DNA of 64,000 nt. It comes from Massilia sp. W12. GTDB taxonomy: Bacteria; Pseudomonadota; Gammaproteobacteria; Burkholderiales; Burkholderiaceae_D. Below the pieces are notes generated by a model. That model saw nothing but the letters and a program-made list of their open reading frames with translations. It was not told the origin of the DNA and made no database searches. The DNA lies in NCBI RefSeq assembly GCF_037300705.1, contig NZ_CP147776.1, positions 1,054,001-1,118,000 on the forward strand. The letters are read 5' to 3'. Position numbers and translations under genes: made by a program. This document shows, piece after piece, positions 60,446 through 64,000 of the stretch (position 1 is its first letter; every line of letters begins with the position of its first letter).

Positions 60446-61477
60446 TTACTGAGTAATATTCCGAATCGGGATGGTGGTCTCGAATATTTTGTAGCGATAG
60501 TGTTGCCAATCGCTCAAATGACTCAAATTCAAGGGCAGGGTGGCGCTGCCTTGCCAGCTTGGCGTGGCGAGTGTGACAGCGGTTTTTTCGTATTGTGCGC
60601 TGCGCGCCACCAGGGCCAGTTGAATCCCCAGAATGTTTTGCCAGGATGCGAAGCTTTCTGTCGGCAGTGGCGTGACTTGATCCCATTGTGAGGCGCCGCC
60701 ACGGCTGACGGTTTGTTTGGCATACCGCGCGCGCATGCTGACGACATTGTCCGCCACAGCTTGCCAGATTGCCGGATCGCTTAAGCCGGTACGGCAGTCG
60801 TTTTGCATAAAATCGCATTGCATCAGGCGGCTGTTGCGCACCGCATATGCCAAAATCCGGGGCGACAGGCCGACATCAAACAGCCAATCTCTGACAGTTA
60901 CGGTAGCGTCCCCTGCGGCGGTCGTGACTCCGCCAGGATCAGTTGCAACCACGCGCGTCATCGTGCGGGCGCAGGGAAATGCGGTTGAGTCAGGCCCTGG
61001 AATAACCCGTGTATTGATGTTAAACAGCGCAGGGCTGACCATCCGGAAGTTATCCGGGGAGGGATGGCCATTGATCCGATCTCCGCTTGGAATGCCCATG
61101 CCATTGCCCACATATACCAGCAAAGTGTCAGAGTTGCTGTCGCCCGCAGGAATCACATCCGTGCCGGGATTGATAATTGTTGCGCCGATAGCCGGCAGTG
61201 TGACGCCTGACTCCAAGCGCAGACTGCAGCCCAGCAAGTTTCTTGCGGTGAAGCCAAAACCGCCTTGCCGGATATCGCGTTGCAGGGAGTAAATCGCCAG
61301 TGCGCCGGAAGTTTGCGCATCGTCGCCGCTGGTGGTGGCGCGTTTGCCGGAATCAGTCAAATTAAACACCTGCAGCATCACCAGCATGCCCAACATGCCG
61401 ATGGCCAGACCGACCAGAACTTCAATCAAACTGAAGCCGCTGCGATGCTTTGCTGGATATGTGGCTGTTGCGTGCAT
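60446..61477 (-). CDS. pilW: Type IV pilus minor pilin PilW
   Basis: A 343-residue PilW-type protein with prepilin motif RSG-FSLIEVLVGLAIGMLGML, including Glu5. The large C-terminal domain is rich in Gly and Asp. ATG 61477 (AGGA upstream) is preferred; ATG 61489 overlaps the pilV stop as ATGA and would add four residues. Confidence 0.88.
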   Translation of the reverse strand: MHATATYPAKHRSGFSLIEVLVGLAIGMLGMLVMLQVFNLTDSGKRATTSGDDAQTSGALAIYSLQRDIRQGGFGFTARNLLGCSLRLESGVTLPAIGATIINPGTDVIPAGDSNSDTLLVYVGNGMGIPSGDRINGHPSPDNFRMVSPALFNINTRVIPGPDSTAFPCARTMTRVVATDPGGVTTAAGDATVTVRDWLFDVGLSPRILAYAVRNSRLMQCDFMQNDCRTGLSDPAIWQAVADNVVSMRARYAKQTVSRGGASQWDQVTPLPTESFASWQNILGIQLALVARSAQYEKTAVTLATPSWQGSATLPLNLSHLSDWQHYRYKIFETTIPIRNITQ

Positions 61478-61485
61478 GGCAGTCC

Positions 61486-61965
61486 TCATAAGTCCGAAAC
61501 TTGAGCGGAGACCGTGTATTGGTGGTAGGGCGCGCTGCTGGCTTCGCCCGGATGTTTCCAATAAATCGTCAAGGTCGCCACGCTGACTCCACTGAAACTG
61601 TTGGCGATAGTCACAACCGGTGGTTTGGCGGAGGCGCCTGGCAAGTTTGCCACCACCCGTGCATACCAGCTGCTGTAAAAAGGATTGGTGATCACTGGCG
61701 GCTCATTTTCACGCAGCGGCAAGCCGCCTGAAAAATTACTGCTCATATAATCCTGGCCGCGCTGACTGGCCCACATTTGACCGATATAGTCATTCGCCAA
61801 CAGCGCCGCATCAGTGCGGTATTTGCTCGCCGCTGCCTGTTTTGCGGATGCCGCATTCAAGCCGACCAGCGCCAGAATGCCGAGTGAGAAAATAACAATC
61901 CCAAACACCGCTTCAAGCAGCATGGAGCCGCGTTGAAGTGTGCGCAGAGTTGGACGGGTTTTCAT
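61486..61965 (-). CDS. pilV: Type IV pilus minor pilin PilV
   Basis: A 159-residue prepilin. Motif QRG-SMLLEAVFGIVIFSLGILALVGL, with Ser at +1 and Glu five residues on, matches PilV. ATG 61965 with AAAGGTG upstream is chosen over the frame start at 62070, which overlaps fimT. C-terminus ends QVSDL, overlapping the alternative pilW start. Confidence 0.87.
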   Translation of the reverse strand: MKTRPTLRTLQRGSMLLEAVFGIVIFSLGILALVGLNAASAKQAAASKYRTDAALLANDYIGQMWASQRGQDYMSSNFSGGLPLRENEPPVITNPFYSSWYARVVANLPGASAKPPVVTIANSFSGVSVATLTIYWKHPGEASSAPYHQYTVSAQVSDL

Positions 61966-61966
61966 T

Positions 61967-62530
61967 TCAGCACCTTTGCGGATCGCCTGCCGGGCGGGAA
62001 TTGCTGCACATACGAACCTGGCCGCCTGCACTGATTTGCAGCGCCAGTTGTTGCTCCGGTTTTTCTGCAAGGCATGTGGCGTTGACAGCGCTGATGCCTG
62101 CGCAAATCAGGGCTGCGCCGGTGGTGGCGCGGCCCAAACCGTCAAAGCTGATGGTGCTCATGTTTGAATACAGTTGCACCAGTGAACCGCCTTCTCTCGA
62201 TTCGGCTCTTTGTAAAATATTGGTGTTGTTGTCACAAGCGCCTTCCGGGCTGTTTTGACTCACCACCCAGAAAGGCACAGTCCCGGAAAGGGCGCAGTCG
62301 CTTCCCACATTGTTGGTCAGATACAGTGAAACCGTAGTGTTGCGCCGCACCGCTTCAGCACGGGCGAATTGCAAGCTGGCTTGCAAACCTTCAGCCACTG
62401 TGCGGATGCGCGCATTATTAATCCAGGCGCTGATATTTGGACTGGCGGCGGCAATCAACAACACCACAATAGCGATTGCCGCCATTAACTCAACCAGGCT
62501 CCATCCGCCCTGTGTCGCTGATTTCAACAT
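61967..62530 (-). CDS. fimT: Type IV pilus minor pilin FimT/GspH family
   Basis: A 187-residue GspH/FimT-type pseudopilin. Prepilin motif QGG-WSLVELMAAIAIVVLLI; Trp at +1 instead of the usual Phe is unusual. Typical ARSEA-like FARAEAVRRNTTVSLY follows at about residues 60-75. ATG 62530 has GGGG close upstream and overlaps the pilE stop by a few bases. FimT proteins can bind DNA during natural transformation. Confidence 0.87.
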   Translation of the reverse strand: MLKSATQGGWSLVELMAAIAIVVLLIAAASPNISAWINNARIRTVAEGLQASLQFARAEAVRRNTTVSLYLTNNVGSDCALSGTVPFWVVSQNSPEGACDNNTNILQRAESREGGSLVQLYSNMSTISFDGLGRATTGAALICAGISAVNATCLAEKPEQQLALQISAGGQVRMCSNSRPAGDPQRC

Positions 62531-62991
62531 TCCCCACCCCGCTTTTGCACCCAGCAATTATTAGGAGAAGGAAGAGACCAGCCTTCGGGCACACTGACTG
62601 TGCTTTTCGTATTGGTTTGATCCAGCGCAAAAGAGAAGCCCAGCATGCTGTCTTTGCCCGTGGCCAGCAAACGATAGGTGCTGGCGCCCAAATTGTCGGC
62701 AGGACATGTGAAGTCAAAATTTCTGCTGGTGGTGGTGTCAGAGGTGCAGGCCGGTGCGCCGACATAGGTGCGGTTATCCTGGAAAGACTGCTCCAGCAGC
62801 GCCTGTTTGGCCGCCAGTTGCGAGGTGGCCTCAGCAATTTTGCCGCGCCGCACATGGTCGGCGTAGTTTGGCAGCGCAACCGCCATAATGATGCCGATCA
62901 CGGCGACGGTGATCATCAGCTCCAATAGTGTGAATGCCGGGCTGAAGCGCATGACAGGTTTGGAGCGGGAGTAAAAACTGGACGTGTTCAT
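62524..62991 (-). CDS. pilE: Type IV pilin PilE-like minor pilin, first gene of the operon
   Basis: A 155-residue type IVa pilin. The helix is FTLLELMITVAVIGIIMAVALPNYADHVRRGKIAEA with Glu5. The residue before the cleavage site is Ala (SPA-FTLL) instead of the near-universal Gly. The globular part has a Cys pair APACTSDTTTSRNFDFTCPA and a C-terminal Cys pair NNCWVQKRGGEC forming a D-region-like loop. It stands first, ahead of fimT, whereas in Pseudomonas pilE is last. Confidence 0.87.
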   Translation of the reverse strand: MNTSSFYSRSKPVMRFSPAFTLLELMITVAVIGIIMAVALPNYADHVRRGKIAEATSQLAAKQALLEQSFQDNRTYVGAPACTSDTTTSRNFDFTCPADNLGASTYRLLATGKDSMLGFSFALDQTNTKSTVSVPEGWSLPSPNNCWVQKRGGEC

Positions 62992-63432
62992 GGCAAATCC
63001 TTTCGCGTAAGCTCACTCTAAACCAAGCCCCTGACATTGCCAGCCGGAACCGACAGGCGGCGCAAACAACTGGTGTGAGCGGCTTGCTGTACGGCAACAT
63101 AGCCCCGGCGCGGACAAGCTGTGCTGCGCTGGAGCCTCAAACCGGCCAGACTGCTCAGTCTGGCGCAGGGCATACTTGGTATTGCGGGTGTTGCACTGAA
63201 AACATCGCATCCGGTGCGGCATGGCGGACGGGCGATGGATCTTGCTGATGTTGCATGACTGTCTGTGTTTCAAGCTCAAGCTATTTTTTTCCTGCGGCCT
63301 GCGGCTGTCAAGGCATTGCTTGCCTGATTCGGCCCTTGCCGGCGGGGACTGACTTGCCGCCGCAAAATGAATACGTCATACTCATGGGCTTGACTCCCCG
63401 ATCTTTCCACCGTGCAACCCCGAAAAACATTC
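62992..63432. other. Divergent intergenic region between pilE and the peptide-binding protein gene
   Basis: No gene is supported in these 441 bp. It must contain promoters for the leftward pilin operon and the rightward ABC binding protein. TTGACT near 63399 may be a -35 element but no good -10 is seen. Confidence 0.35.
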
Positions 63433-64000
63433 ATGCCAGTCCATCATTCTTCTATCGCGCAGTTATTTGAAGCGGGTTTTTCATCAGGAAAAAAAATTCT
63501 GACAGCTGGCTTGATTGTGTTGCAGGCATGCATCATGCAGCCCGCGCAGGCGGCGGATATGGGAAAAACGCTGCGCGCCGCGTTCAAAACCGCAGAAACC
63601 GGTTTTGACCCGGCCCAGGTCTCAGACGTCTATTCAAACGACATCATCCGCGCCATCTTTGACCCTTTGTTGACGTATGACTGGCTGGCGCGGCCTGCGA
63701 AACTGGTTCCGAATGTCGCCGTCAGCCTGCCGCAAGTGAATCAGGACGCGACCGAATACACTTTCCAGATCAAACCGGGTATTTATTTCGCTGATCACCC
63801 TGTGTTTAAGGGCCAAAAGCGGGAGTTGGTGGCGGCTGATTTTGTCTATAGCATCAAGCGCATTCTGGATCCGGCCACCCGTTCGCCGAATTTGTATATG
63901 TTTGAGGGCAAGTTCGCCGGCGCCGACGCCCTGATCGAAGCGGCGCGCAAAAGCGGAAAATTTGACTACGACGCGCCGATGGCCGGTTTGCAGGCGCCGC
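63433..64000 (+). CDS. ABC transporter peptide-type solute-binding protein, 5' part
   Basis: The first 189 codons of a family-5 (OppA/DppA-like) extracellular solute-binding protein, running off the right edge. MPVHHSSIAQLFEAG leads into a hydrophobic signal segment (about residues 23-41, ending QPAQA-ADM). Recognisable are FDPAQVSDVYSNDIIRAIFDPLLTYDW, YTFQIKPGIYFADHP and ADFVYSIKRILDP. It binds a peptide or similar ligand for import. Together with the exoproteases earlier in the window it fits peptide use. The start has only a weak upstream site. Confidence 0.88.
   Translation, partial: MPVHHSSIAQLFEAGFSSGKKILTAGLIVLQACIMQPAQAADMGKTLRAAFKTAETGFDPAQVSDVYSNDIIRAIFDPLLTYDWLARPAKLVPNVAVSLPQVNQDATEYTFQIKPGIYFADHPVFKGQKRELVAADFVYSIKRILDPATRSPNLYMFEGKFAGADALIEAARKSGKFDYDAPMAGLQAP

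Overview
The window reads as a chromosomal segment of a betaproteobacterium of the order Burkholderiales, most likely in or near the Oxalobacteraceae. The basis is the protein style and gene order: quinone oxidoreductase - tpiA - secG - tRNA-Leu - nuoA to nuoN - DUF2818 - NUDIX, and relA - tRNA-Val - thrS - infC - rpmI - rplT - pheS - pheT - ihfA - merR. No rRNA is present, so genus is not assigned.

Layout. (1) 1-2.9 kb: two paralogous formylglycine-generating-enzyme-like (FGE/SUMF1, C-type-lectin fold) genes. Their extreme 3' ends differ heavily in a 78-nt block, followed by 83 nt that are almost identical and end in a run of hairpins. This is the signature of variable repeats of a diversity-generating retroelement (DGR). 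No reverse transcriptase or template repeat is inside the window. Between the genes lie four tandem 177-bp units, each carrying a REPIN/MITE-like inverted-repeat element. (2) 3.0-6.6 kb: two secreted zinc peptidases (M28 aminopeptidase, M4 thermolysin-like), each with a C-terminal PPC domain. (3) 7.5-25.9 kb: housekeeping core with the complete 14-gene respiratory complex I operon. (4) 25.9-34.1 kb: a periplasmic solute-binding sensor coupled to a MASE1-type histidine kinase, ETF-ubiquinone oxidoreductase, a short-chain dehydrogenase plus thioesterase, and succinyl-CoA:3-ketoacid CoA-transferase subunits. (5) 34.2-41.7 kb: an accessory island of mostly unknown small genes, all on the minus strand, ending in a Shedu (SduA/DUF4263) antiphage gene cleanly split by an IS66-family element with an 8-bp target duplication; removing the element restores one continuous frame. 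(6) 41.7-54.5 kb: 3-hydroxybutyrate dehydrogenase, a hydrolase, RidA, RelA and the thrS-infC-rpmI-rplT-pheST-ihfA-merR translation cluster. A short leader peptide with five consecutive Thr codons and terminator hairpins precedes thrS, suggesting threonine-dependent attenuation. (7) 54.6-63.0 kb: a minus-strand type IV pilus minor-pilin operon (pilE-like, fimT, pilV, pilW, pilX, pilY1) plus a TonB-like protein. (8) the 5' part of a peptide-type ABC transporter solute-binding protein runs off the right edge.

Functionally, complex I and ETF-QO feed the quinone pool. The CoA-transferase and 3-hydroxybutyrate dehydrogenase fit ketone-body/polyhydroxybutyrate turnover. The exoproteases and peptide-binding protein fit a proteolytic lifestyle. 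The accessory regions (DGR-like targets, Shedu/IS66, unknown minus-strand genes) and the thrS leader are the parts most worth following up. All identifications are by reading motifs and translations; no database search was run.
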